A stretch of 64,000 nt of DNA. Source: Fen-330 sp050008465 (GTDB lineage: Bacteria; Acidobacteriota; Terriglobia; Bryobacterales; Bryobacteraceae). The stretch lies in contig JBEKMO010000008.1 of assembly GCA_050008465.1 (NCBI GenBank), forward strand, positions 27,582 to 91,581. Direction: 5' to 3'. Below are positions 1-7,593 of the stretch, piece after piece. A program made the translations under genes and the position numbers. The notes beneath the pieces were generated by a model, which did no database searches, was not told the origin of the DNA, and saw only the letters and a list, made by a program, of their open reading frames with translations. Position 1 is the first letter of the stretch. Every line of letters begins with the position of its first letter.

Positions 1-291
1 CCGGAGCTTGCGCCGCGATTGGGAGAGGTCGGCAACCGCCCGCGCAAGCTGTTCGGCCACCGGATCCAGCCCCCCGATCGCTTGTTCCTGCCCCGCGGCT
101 TCCCCTTTGCGAAAGCCCGCTGCGAATGCCTGCTGCTCACGTTGGGGGATCTCCTGCTCCAGTTGCGCGATACGAGCCAGAAGCGCGTCGACCTGCGTTT
201 GCACGGCCGCCTCGCCGCCGGCTACGAGCCTCCTCCAGAAGAGTGGCTGGGCTGGCTGCGCGTCCTTGCCGGTCAGCACCCTACTCGGCAT
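1..291 (-). CDS. fliH: Flagellar assembly protein FliH, 5' fragment
   Basis: The minus strand is open from an ATG at 291 to the window edge and encodes the first 97 residues of a longer protein. A coiled-coil-like N-terminus (residues about 26-60, rich in Q, E and A) is followed by the FliH hallmark AFAAGFRKGEAAGQEQA (about 57-73) and a second helix, LARAVADLSQSRRKLR. FliH is the cytoplasmic regulator of the flagellar export ATPase FliI. A GGAG lies 3 nt before the ATG. The gene is divergent from glgX. It is the only flagellar gene at this end; fliE and fliF lie about 38 kb away on the same strand. HrpE/YscL-type stator proteins of type III secretion are the main alternative, but fliEF in the window favours FliH. 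Confidence 0.75.
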   Translation of the reverse strand, partial: MPSRVLTGKDAQPAQPLFWRRLVAGGEAAVQTQVDALLARIAQLEQEIPQREQQAFAAGFRKGEAAGQEQAIGGLDPVAEQLARAVADLSQSRRKLR

Positions 292-417
292 ACACTCCAC
301 CCATGGTGTCTCCCTTATCTTCGGCGGAATCCCCCCGTTTCTTTAGCGGGGACAGTCACCGTGTTTCCCGGTTTCCCGCGCCGCGCCCCGCCCGGTTTCA
401 TGTTAGAACTGGGAATC
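292..417. promoter_or_regulatory. Divergent intergenic region between fliH and glgX
   Basis: This 126-nt gap must carry the promoters for fliH (minus) and glgX (plus). The only clear structure is a small hairpin at 333-351 (CCCCG, 9-nt loop, CGGGG). It has no T-run on either strand, so it is not a convincing terminator. No strong -35/-10 pair is visible. Confidence 0.35.
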
Positions 418-2487
418 ATGTCCTACTCGGTTGAACCAGGCCGCCCCCACCCCCTCGGCGCCACGCCCACGGCGGAGGGCGTGAATTTCTCGCTGTTTTC
501 CGGAAACGCGACCAGCGTCGAACTGCTGCTCTTCAAGGAGCACGACGACCCACAGCCCAGCCAGGTGATCGTTCTGGAACCCTGTGTGAACAAGACCTTC
601 CATTTCTGGCACGTCCATGTGCGGGGGCTAAAGCCCGGGGCGCACTATGCCTATCGCGTGGACGGCCCGCACGACCTGGCCGCCGGCCGCCGGTTCAACC
701 GGAACAAGGTCCTTATCGATCCGTACGCCCGGGGCAACACCAACAACCTTTGGAAGCGCGCCGATGCCTGCGGCCCCGAGGACAATGGCGCCACCGCGAT
801 GCGCTCGGTGGTCATCGACCCCTCGACCTACGATTGGGAAGGCGATCGCCCCCTCGACCTCCCCATCGAAGACAGCATCATCTACGAGATGCATCTGGCG
901 GGCTTCACCAAGTCACCCACCGCGGGTGTGGCCCACCCGGGCACCTTCCGCGGCCTCATCGACAAGATCCCGCACTTGAAGGAACTGGGCGTAACGGCCG
1001 TCGAGCTGCTGCCGGTTTTCGATTTCGACGAGACCGATGTCCTCCGCCAGGTGAACGGGCAATCGCTCAAGAACTTCTGGGGCTACAGCACGATGGGGTT
1101 CTTCGCCCCGCAGTCGGCCTACTGCGTGAACCCGCAGGCCGGCAATCATCTGGACGAGTTCCGCGACATGGTGAAGGCCCTGCACCAGGCCGGCATCGAG
1201 GTGATCCTGGACGTGGTGTTCAACCACACCGACGAGGGCAACCACATGGGCCCGATGTTCTGCTTCAAGGGCATCGACAACCGGGTGTACTACTATCTGG
1301 TGCCTGGGGACAGGCAGTTCTACTACGACTACACGGGCTGCGGGAATACCTTCAACTGCAATCATCCGATCGCCCAGAAGCTGATCGTGGAATCGCTGCG
1401 CTACTGGGTGCGCGAGGGGCATGTGGACGGGTTCCGCTTCGACGAAGGCTCGGTGCTGGCGCGGGACGAGAATGGGATGCCGGTCACCCACCCTCCGGTG
1501 GTCTGGCAAATCGAACTCGACGAGGACCTCATGGACTCCAAGGTGATCGCGGAAGCCTGGGACGCCGCGGGGCTTTACCAAATCGGCGGTTTCCCCGGCG
1601 ACCGCTGGTCGGAGTGGAATGGCCGCTATCGCGACGATATCCGGCGCTTCGTGCGCGGCGAGGCGGGCGTAGTGGGCGCGGTGGCCACCCGCATCGCGGG
1701 CAGCTCGGATCTCTACCAGGCTCAGGGTGAGACGCCGACCAACACCATTAACTTCGTGACCTGCCACGACGGCTTCACGATGAACGACCTGGTCTGCTAC
1801 AACGTCAAGCACAACGACGCCAACGGCGAGGGCAGCCGCGACGGCATCAACGACAACCTGAGCTGGAACTGCGGCATCGAAGGCGTGACGGACGATCCCG
1901 AGATCGAGGCGCTGCGCACCCGGCAGGTGAAGAACTTCGCGACCATCCTGATGCTCTCACGCGGCGTGCCCATGATCCTGGCCGGCGATGAGTTCCGGCG
2001 GACGCAGCGGGGCAATAACAACGCCTACTGCCAGGATAACGAGCTGAGCTGGATCGACTGGCGCCTGCCGGAGAAAAACGCGGGCCTGCTGCGCTTCTGG
2101 AAACGGATCATCGACTTCCGCAAGCGCCACGCGGTGGTGCGCAAGAACCGGTTCTTCGGAGGAGCGGTGAACGACCGGGGGATGCCCGAGGTCGCCTGGC
2201 ATGGCTGCCGGCTCCACTCCCCCGGCTGGTCCGACCCCGAGGCGCGCGTACTGGCCTTCACGCTGGCCGGCTTCCACGATGACGCCGATCTCCACGTGAT
2301 GATGAACATGTATTGGGACACCCTGGACTTCGATGTCCCGCCCCTGGCCGGCCGATACTGGTACCTGGCCGTGGACACCGCGGAGGCATCTCCGGGCGAC
2401 ATCGCCGACCCCGGCGACGAGGTGCAGTATTTCGGCGAGAGCTACCCGGTGAAGGGCCGCAGCATCGTCGTGCTCGTGTCAAGATGA
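418..2487 (+). CDS. glgX: Glycogen debranching enzyme GlgX (GH13)
   Basis: GlgX hydrolyses alpha-1,6 branches of glycogen or limit dextrins in the cytoplasm. The product is 690 residues, normal for the family. An N-terminal CBM48/isoamylase-N module is followed by the GH13 barrel. The four conserved regions are visible: DVVFNHT (about 265-271), GFRFDEGSV with the nucleophile Asp342, IAEAWD with the acid/base Glu379, and TCHDG with Asp451. The open frame extends upstream to 19, but that part is antisense to fliH and not family-like. I therefore place the start at ATG 418; ATG 400 is possible, and neither has a strong ribosome binding site. The stop overlaps the start of the next gene (ATGA), implying translational coupling to an iron-sulphur protein. 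Confidence 0.93.
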   Translation: MSYSVEPGRPHPLGATPTAEGVNFSLFSGNATSVELLLFKEHDDPQPSQVIVLEPCVNKTFHFWHVHVRGLKPGAHYAYRVDGPHDLAAGRRFNRNKVLIDPYARGNTNNLWKRADACGPEDNGATAMRSVVIDPSTYDWEGDRPLDLPIEDSIIYEMHLAGFTKSPTAGVAHPGTFRGLIDKIPHLKELGVTAVELLPVFDFDETDVLRQVNGQSLKNFWGYSTMGFFAPQSAYCVNPQAGNHLDEFRDMVKALHQAGIEVILDVVFNHTDEGNHMGPMFCFKGIDNRVYYYLVPGDRQFYYDYTGCGNTFNCNHPIAQKLIVESLRYWVREGHVDGFRFDEGSVLARDENGMPVTHPPVVWQIELDEDLMDSKVIAEAWDAAGLYQIGGFPGDRWSEWNGRYRDDIRRFVRGEAGVVGAVATRIAGSSDLYQAQGETPTNTINFVTCHDGFTMNDLVCYNVKHNDANGEGSRDGINDNLSWNCGIEGVTDDPEIEALRTRQVKNFATILMLSRGVPMILAGDEFRRTQRGNNNAYCQDNELSWIDWRLPEKNAGLLRFWKRIIDFRKRHAVVRKNRFFGGAVNDRGMPEVAWHGCRLHSPGWSDPEARVLAFTLAGFHDDADLHVMMNMYWDTLDFDVPPLAGRYWYLAVDTAEASPGDIADPGDEVQYFGESYPVKGRSIVVLVSR

Positions 2488-3305
2488 CCTTGACGTGGCG
2501 GTTCCTGCGCGAGAGCGGATTCGGGCTGCGCACGCTGCACGGTTACATTTACGGCCGCTGGACGCGGCAGTACGTAAAGCTTATGTTGCGGCTCGCGAAG
2601 CGCGGACTGTCGTCTTCCGCCAAGCAGTGGGTGGCCGATCGCTATCACGGCAAGGTGCTCGCCCATGACCACGCGCGGGCCATCGTGGGCCTGGATCACG
2701 ACGTCGCCGCGCGCGACCAGGAGCAGATCATCCCCTATCCGGTGGCCCGAGACATCATCCTGAAATCGCCGCCGGACGTGGTGGTGTTCGACTGCCCCTG
2801 CCGCCACAGCCGGCCGGTGCACTGCGAACCGACGAAGGTATGCATGGTGATCGGGCAGCCGATGGCCGGCCTGCTCCTCGAGCAGCAGGCTTCGGCCCGG
2901 CGGCTCACTCAGTCCGAAGCGCTGGAACTGCTCGAGGCCGAGCACGCGCGGGGTCACGTCCACACGGCCTGGTTCAAGGACGCCATGCTCAGCCGGTTCT
3001 ACGCAATCTGCAACTGCTGCAAGTGCTGCTGCGCGGGGATTCAAGCGATGGTCGAGTTCGGCGTGCCGCTGCTCGTGAGCTCCGGGTACGTGGCCCAGAT
3101 CGATCCCGAGCTGTGCGCGCACTGCGGCGACTGCATCGAGGCCTGCGCCTTTCACGCCCTTTCGGACGGCGACGGAGCCGTGACGCGGAACTGGGAACGC
3201 TGCATGGGCTGCGGCGCCTGCGAGGTCACCTGCGCCACCGGCGCAATCACGCTGGCACGCGACGAGCGAAAAGGAACCCCGCTCGACGTCCGCGCGCTGG
3301 CGTAA
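2484..3305 (+). CDS. Cysteine-rich 4Fe-4S dicluster ferredoxin-like protein
   Basis: A 273-residue protein starting at ATG 2484, overlapping the glgX stop by ATGA. The C-terminal third has two ferredoxin motifs, CAHCGDCIEAC and CMGCGACEVTC, each followed by a distant cysteine, enough for two 4Fe-4S clusters. Ahead of these lie two more cysteine groups: CPCRHSRPVHCEPTKVC (about residues 97-113) and ICNCCKCCCAGIQ (about 173-185). The first ~90 residues are helical and basic without an obvious signal peptide, so it is probably cytoplasmic. The domain arrangement suggests an electron carrier or an oxidoreductase subunit. I do not recognise a specific function, and the coupling to glgX is unexplained. 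Confidence 0.75.
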   Translation: MTLTWRFLRESGFGLRTLHGYIYGRWTRQYVKLMLRLAKRGLSSSAKQWVADRYHGKVLAHDHARAIVGLDHDVAARDQEQIIPYPVARDIILKSPPDVVVFDCPCRHSRPVHCEPTKVCMVIGQPMAGLLLEQQASARRLTQSEALELLEAEHARGHVHTAWFKDAMLSRFYAICNCCKCCCAGIQAMVEFGVPLLVSSGYVAQIDPELCAHCGDCIEACAFHALSDGDGAVTRNWERCMGCGACEVTCATGAITLARDERKGTPLDVRALA

Positions 3306-3318
3306 GCCCCCGATGGCG

Positions 3319-3324
3319 TATAAT
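3319..3324 (+). promoter_or_regulatory. -10 box (TATAAT) for the interrupted membrane-protein gene
   Basis: A perfect TATAAT lies 22 nt before ATG 3347, with an AGGAG ribosome binding site at 3336-3340. No good -35 hexamer is visible at the expected spacing. The promoter and binding site together mark 3347 as the intended start of the gene below. Confidence 0.5.
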
Positions 3325-3346
3325 GGCTCCCATCCAGGAGTTTGGA

Positions 3347-3418
3347 ATGGATACCCTAGCCGAGTCTGCGCCGGGAACGAGTCGCCTGGAACGCTTTTTC
3401 GAGTGTGGGCGAAGGTAG
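3347..3418 (+). pseudogene. N-terminal segment of membrane-protein gene, closed by in-frame TAG
   Basis: The reading frame opens at ATG 3347, 6 nt after an AGGAG. It encodes 23 residues (MDTLAESAPGTSRLERFFEC and three more) and stops at TAG 3416-3418. The downstream membrane ORF (from 3434) is in exactly the same frame, with only five sense codons between the TAG and its first possible start. The simplest reading is one gene of about 200 codons carrying a nonsense mutation or a base-call error. A separate 23-residue leader peptide is the alternative. Confidence 0.55.
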
Positions 3419-3433
3419 AGTCGCATTACGCAT

Positions 3434-3949
3434 TTGCTCGCATGGGGATGGCTGCTCGCCGTTCTGGGCGGCTATGGTCTGGCCCCTATGCGGTTGCCGA
3501 ATGCGCCGGTGCACCATCTCGCGGTGGTCGCCCTCCGGTTTGCCACGCTTCTGTGTTTCCCCCTACTGATTTTGCAGCTATTTGATGTCTCTCCGGACTG
3601 GCGCACGCGCTGGGACCGCAAGCTCTGGTGGTCGCTGCTCGTGTTGGCACTTTGCTCCGGATTGTCCTGCTGGCAGCGCGGGTCTATCTGGGCAGCGCCG
3701 GTCGCAAGCTTGGGGGTCGCTCAGTTCATCTGGGTGCGTTCAAAGTCTGAGCAAAGCTCCTACCCGCTGGCCGTGGCCGGCTGGGTGTGGGCCGGGTTGT
3801 ACCCGCTCACTCTTCCGTGGCCCAACGAGCAACGGTTCTATCTGGCTCTGGTGCTGGGCGGAGCGGCGACGGCTCTCCAGGGGGCCTGGGAGGTGGTCCG
3901 CTACCTGCGCGGGCACAAACCGCAATGGATGCAGGAGCCGGTGGGATAG
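3434..3949 (+). CDS. Hydrophobic membrane protein, about six transmembrane segments (body of the interrupted gene)
   Basis: A 171-residue ORF whose first available start is a TTG at 3434 with no good ribosome binding site. Around six hydrophobic segments are visible, beginning with LLAVLGGYGLAPM and ending with YLALVLGGAATALQGAW. A short basic cytoplasmic tail, VVRYLRGHKPQWMQEPVG, follows. I do not recognise the family. Because the well-signalled start lies at 3347 and an in-frame TAG intervenes at 3416, this part may not be translated unless readthrough, reinitiation at TTG or a sequence correction applies. It converges on the minus-strand gene at 3971. Confidence 0.5.
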   Translation: MLAWGWLLAVLGGYGLAPMRLPNAPVHHLAVVALRFATLLCFPLLILQLFDVSPDWRTRWDRKLWWSLLVLALCSGLSCWQRGSIWAAPVASLGVAQFIWVRSKSEQSSYPLAVAGWVWAGLYPLTLPWPNEQRFYLALVLGGAATALQGAWEVVRYLRGHKPQWMQEPVG

Positions 3950-3970
3950 GCTTCGAGCGGCGACCCCCGT

Positions 3971-4423
3971 TTACCGTAGCCCGCCCGACAGGCGGCTCCG
4001 CAGCGCCACCCATTCCTCGCTCGAGAAGATGCGGGGCCCAACCTCGACCAGCCGCGGGATCATGTTGAAAACGGCGCTGGCCGTCCAGAGCGCCCCCTGG
4101 CGTGTCCGGAAGGCCTTGCGGTTCAGTTCTTCGGCGACGCGACTCAGGGAGTGGTCCTCGACGATCAGGTCCATCATCCGGACGAGCGTCTCCTTTTCGG
4201 CCGCGTTCTCTTCCAGGTGCAAGCCATCCGGGGCGACCCGGAGCCCGTAGGGGACCTCCTCCCGGAGGCTGGCAGTTTCGTCCCGGGGGTGGTCGGTCTC
4301 GATCTCGCGTTCCCACTCCAGACTGATCCCAATCAGGGACCAACCCTGTTCCGCCCTCCGCTGGAGGTACTCCGGCGTCAGCGGGCCCGAAAGCATCTCG
4401 CGCACTCGTTCGCGCTTCGACAT
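3971..4423 (-). CDS. Small recombinase-domain-like protein of unknown function
   Basis: A 150-residue protein starting at ATG 4423. The C-terminal half, with SRVAEELNRKAFRTRQGALW followed by TASAVFNMIPRL, resembles the helical Recombinase domain of large serine recombinases (family pattern: short helix, 'TRxGxxW', helix). There is no serine resolvase catalytic domain, so it cannot be an active recombinase alone. The N-terminus is basic (MSKRERVREML). It is probably a stand-alone DNA-binding or regulatory protein. No mobile-element ends are visible beside it. It lies downstream of the nitroreductase on the same strand, 129 nt away. Confidence 0.55.
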   Translation of the reverse strand: MSKRERVREMLSGPLTPEYLQRRAEQGWSLIGISLEWEREIETDHPRDETASLREEVPYGLRVAPDGLHLEENAAEKETLVRMMDLIVEDHSLSRVAEELNRKAFRTRQGALWTASAVFNMIPRLVEVGPRIFSSEEWVALRSRLSGGLR

Positions 4424-4552
4424 GCGACACCCCCTGGGTTCGCAAAAGGCAACTCGCAGGCCAGGGCTAACCCGTTGAGTCTTGGAGTAGCGCCGGGCCG
4501 CGGGTGTGCGCTCGTGGGACTGGTCGTGCCGGAGATGGGACGTGGCGCGCGC

Positions 4553-5068
4553 TCAGACCTTGTGGACCAGGTCCTCCAACGGGCGGCGGGCCCTGAGTTC
4601 GGGTGCCCCTTCCGCGTAGCCAATCGGCAGGATCGCCACCGGCTGTATCTCTTTCGGCGCGCCGACAACCTCACGTACCGCATCCGGGTCGAACGCACCG
4701 ACCCAGACAGTTCCGAGGCCCTGGGCAGTGGCCGCCAGTTGAGCGTAGGCGCAGGCGATCGTCGCATCCTGGATTGCGTAAAGGCTCTGGCCGCGTTCTC
4801 CGTACTGATCCACCAGGCGCACCGGGTTGGCGCAGAACACCAGCGAAACCGGAGCGACCAGCACGAATCCCTGCGCGCACGCCGCCTTGGCCAGCGCCGC
4901 GCGCTGCCTCACTTGCGTGACCACGTAGATCTCGTAAGATTGCAGGTTCGCCGCCGATGGGGCCAGGTTCGCCGCTTCCAGAATGCGGTCCAGTTTCTCC
5001 CGCTCGACCGGAAGCGAGCTGTAGTTCCGGATCGAGTGCCGTTGACGGACTGTCTCAAAGAACTCCAT
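4553..5068 (-). CDS. Nitroreductase family protein
   Basis: A 171-residue flavin-dependent nitroreductase-fold protein. It opens with the family signature RQRHSIRNYSSLPVEREKL, which contacts FMN phosphate. It continues with LAPSAANLQSYEIYVV and the central AYAQLAATAQGLGTVWVGAF. The length fits the short subgroup. Such enzymes form cytoplasmic FMN homodimers that reduce nitro compounds, quinones or unsaturated substrates with NAD(P)H; the real substrate cannot be read from sequence. The start is ATG 5068. It follows fhs on the same strand with a 54-nt gap. Confidence 0.82.
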   Translation of the reverse strand: MEFFETVRQRHSIRNYSSLPVEREKLDRILEAANLAPSAANLQSYEIYVVTQVRQRAALAKAACAQGFVLVAPVSLVFCANPVRLVDQYGERGQSLYAIQDATIACAYAQLAATAQGLGTVWVGAFDPDAVREVVGAPKEIQPVAILPIGYAEGAPELRARRPLEDLVHKV

Positions 5069-5122
5069 TGCTACCTCCGGCCCAGCCGCGCTCTTTAGGA
5101 CAAATGGGCCTGAAGGCTTAGT

Positions 5123-6790
5123 TTACCGCAGTCCCAGGATCTGGCCCGACTCGTCCAGGTCCATCTTCACAGCCTGCGGGACTTTTCCGAGGCCGGGCAT
5201 CAGCAGCATGTTGCCGGCGATGACCACGATGAAACCCGCACCGGCCGACAGGTGGGCGTTGGTGACTACTAGCGTCCACCCCTGCGGCGCCCCGATCAGC
5301 TTTGGATTGTCCGAGAACGAGGATTGCGTCTTGGCGATGCAGACCGGCAGATGGCCGAAGCCCAATTCGGTGAACTTCGTGATGGCTTTGCGGGCCGGGG
5401 TCTCGAAGTAGACACCCGCGGCGCCGTAGATCTCCCGCGCCACGGTCTCCATCTTCTTCTCGATGCTCAACTCCGGAGGGTAAAGCGACCGGACCTCGAG
5501 CGGATCGGCGGCGTCGGCCGCCGAGACGACCTTCTCGGCAAGCTCGAGCGCGCCCTCTCCGCCCTTCTCGTAAGCATCCGCCACCGCGCTGTCGCAGCCC
5601 ACTACGCGGCAGTAGTCCTGGATCAGATCGATGTGCGACTGCGGATCGCTGGCGAAGCGATTGACGGCCACCACGATCGGGATGCGGAACTTCCGCAGGT
5701 TATCGATGTGCCTGGCAAGATTCACGAAGCCGGCGCGAAGCGCTTTCGCATCGTAGTGCGCCAGCGTGGCGTGGCCCGAGCCCTGCTCGCAAAGCGCCCG
5801 CGCCGAGACGATCAGCACCGCCACCGAGGGCCTGAGCCCGGAGGATGGCATGACCACATCCAGGTATTTCTCGGCGCCCAGGTCCGCCCCGAAACCGGTC
5901 TCATTCACCACGTAGTCGGCAAGCTGGAGCCCCATCCTCTGCGAGATGACGCTCGAGGTGCCGTGCGCGATGTTGGCGAACGGGCCGGCGTGCACCAGCG
6001 CCGGCGCATGCTCGGTGGTCTGCACCAGGTTGGGCATGATCGCCTGGTTCAGCAGGACCATCATGGCGCCCGTAGCTTCCAGGTCCCGGGCGCGCAGCAC
6101 CCGGCCGTCCAGATCGAACCCCACCACGATCTCGCCCAGGCGGCGGCGCAGATCCTCGCGCGAGTTGGCGAGCGCCAGGATGGCCATCAGCTCGGAAGCC
6201 GCCGTGATCACAAACCCGGTCTCGCGCGGAACCCCGTTGACCTTCCCGCCCAGTCCCACGATGACGTGCCGCAGCGCGCGGTCGTTCATGTCGATCGCGC
6301 GCGGCCAGAAGATGTTGTCCACGTCGATCCGCAAGGCGTTGTTGTGGTGGATATGCGAGTCGATCATCGCCGCCAGCAGATTGTGCGCCGAGGTTACGGC
6401 GTGGAAATCGCCGTTGAAGTGCAGGTTGATGATCTCGCTCGGAAGCACTTGCGAGAGGCCGCCTCCCGTGGCGCCGCCCTTGATCCCAAACACCGGGCCG
6501 AGCGACGGCTCCCTCAGCGTCGCGATCGCTTTCCGGCCGCTCCGCACGAGCGCCTGCGTCAGACCGATTGAGACTACGGTTTTGCCTTCGCCGTGGCTGG
6601 TCGGCGTGATGGCCGTCACCAGGATCAGCTTGCCCTTGCGCGCGGCCGGGGAATCGGAAAGCAGTTCCAGCCGCAACTTGGCGGTGTGCTTGCCGTAGTA
6701 TTCCAGATAGTCGTCGGGAATGCCGAGCTTGTCCGCGATTTCTCGGATCAGCAGCAGCTTGGGGGTCTCTGTCTCAATGAGTGTGGGCAT
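5123..6790 (-). CDS. fhs: Formate-tetrahydrofolate ligase
   Basis: This enzyme joins formate to tetrahydrofolate with ATP, giving 10-formyl-THF for purine synthesis and one-carbon metabolism. The product is 555 residues, full length for the family. The ATP-binding loop is PTSHGEGKT (residues 63-71), a variant of the usual TPAGEGKTT. Other family blocks are visible: REPSLGPVFGIKGGATGGG, the LHFNGDFHAV segment with NLLAAMIDSHIHHNN, and the C-terminal GAGFIVVIAGNMLLMPGLGK. The start is ATG 6790. It stands at the head of a minus-strand pair with the nitroreductase. Confidence 0.95.
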   Translation of the reverse strand: MPTLIETETPKLLLIREIADKLGIPDDYLEYYGKHTAKLRLELLSDSPAARKGKLILVTAITPTSHGEGKTVVSIGLTQALVRSGRKAIATLREPSLGPVFGIKGGATGGGLSQVLPSEIINLHFNGDFHAVTSAHNLLAAMIDSHIHHNNALRIDVDNIFWPRAIDMNDRALRHVIVGLGGKVNGVPRETGFVITAASELMAILALANSREDLRRRLGEIVVGFDLDGRVLRARDLEATGAMMVLLNQAIMPNLVQTTEHAPALVHAGPFANIAHGTSSVISQRMGLQLADYVVNETGFGADLGAEKYLDVVMPSSGLRPSVAVLIVSARALCEQGSGHATLAHYDAKALRAGFVNLARHIDNLRKFRIPIVVAVNRFASDPQSHIDLIQDYCRVVGCDSAVADAYEKGGEGALELAEKVVSAADAADPLEVRSLYPPELSIEKKMETVAREIYGAAGVYFETPARKAITKFTELGFGHLPVCIAKTQSSFSDNPKLIGAPQGWTLVVTNAHLSAGAGFIVVIAGNMLLMPGLGKVPQAVKMDLDESGQILGLR

Positions 6791-6859
6791 GATCGATTCC
6801 GGTGCCGGAAACGAATTTATAGCAGAATCCGACCCGGTTCCGCCACTTTCTGGCTGCGG

Positions 6860-7462
6860 CTACTCCGCGAACAGGCGGCGCCCGGGTGGCGGCGGGAACC
6901 AGCCTTCGAACAGCTCCAGCCTCCGCCGCAGCCACTCCGCCGGGAGGTGGTCCGGGCCGCTCCGCACGGTGACATCGTGCCACAGCGCGTGAATGTATTC
7001 GGCCAGCGTCGACGCGAAGGAAACCCCCGCGTAGCGGAGCAGGCGCCTCGGGCTACGGGCCAGCGTGCGGCTGCCCAGCAGTCGGCGCTTCTCCTCCAGC
7101 GCCTCCTCGTCGATCTCCCCGGCGACGTTCTCGCGCATCTCTGCGTCCAAGAGCTTCAGCCAGGCGGCGCGCTCCTCCGGGGTCGTGGACTCCCAAAGTG
7201 CCTGTCCCAGGCATAGGAGCGCTTCGAGCGCCAGGTCGTGCGGGTCGGCAGCCACGACCGCCACCTCCACCTCCAGGCCAGTCCCGGTTGCGGTCCACTG
7301 TGAGGTCGCCTCCGGATCCGCTAGGTGGGGCACCAACCGGACACGACACGGTCCCAGCCGCGAGGCCAGCCGGGCGGGCACGGCATCGAGAGCCGGAGCG
7401 ATGACATCCCGCAGAGTTTTATCGGGCGCGGCCGAACAGTCGGTCACCTCGGCCCAGCTCAT
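6860..7462 (-). CDS. Conserved hypothetical protein
   Basis: A 200-residue protein starting at ATG 7462. There is no signal peptide or membrane segment. The sequence is mixed alpha/beta at the N-terminus (RVRLVPHLADPE, LEVEVAVVAADPHDLALEAL). It is then strongly helical and charged (AAWLKLLDAEMRENVAGEID, then EEALEEKRRLLGSR) and ends in a proline-rich tail, WFPPPPGRRLFAE. I recognise no catalytic motif. It is divergent from the secreted protein at 7594 and is followed by fhs after a 69-nt gap. Codon use looks like its neighbours, so I regard it as a real gene of unknown function. Confidence 0.6.
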   Translation of the reverse strand: MSWAEVTDCSAAPDKTLRDVIAPALDAVPARLASRLGPCRVRLVPHLADPEATSQWTATGTGLEVEVAVVAADPHDLALEALLCLGQALWESTTPEERAAWLKLLDAEMRENVAGEIDEEALEEKRRLLGSRTLARSPRRLLRYAGVSFASTLAEYIHALWHDVTVRSGPDHLPAEWLRRRLELFEGWFPPPPGRRLFAE

Positions 7463-7526
7463 ACGCCGAGATCATAGCGCGATTCACTCTTTCCGGCAGA
7501 ATCGGAGCCAATACCCGCTTTCTATC

Positions 7527-7556
7527 TTGAGACCCCGGGGCGTCTAGGCATATACT
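7527..7556 (+). promoter_or_regulatory. Sigma-70-type promoter for the secreted protein at 7594
   Basis: TTGAGA (7527-7532) and TATACT (7551-7556) are separated by 18 nt, which is close to the housekeeping consensus. The predicted transcript start near 7563 leaves a short leader before the AGGAGG (7582-7587) and ATG 7594. Confidence 0.5.
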
Positions 7557-7593
7557 CGGAATCGTGTCATTTGAGGGACGTAGGAGGTGGATG

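Noticed and set aside
333..351. CCCCG/CGGGG hairpin between fliH and glgX as a terminator
   Set aside because: It lies between divergent starts and has no T-run, so termination makes no sense here.
19..417. N-terminal extension of glgX to position 19
   Set aside because: The extension is antisense to a convincing FliH N-terminus and has no GlgX-like sequence; start codons at 400 or 418 fit the family.
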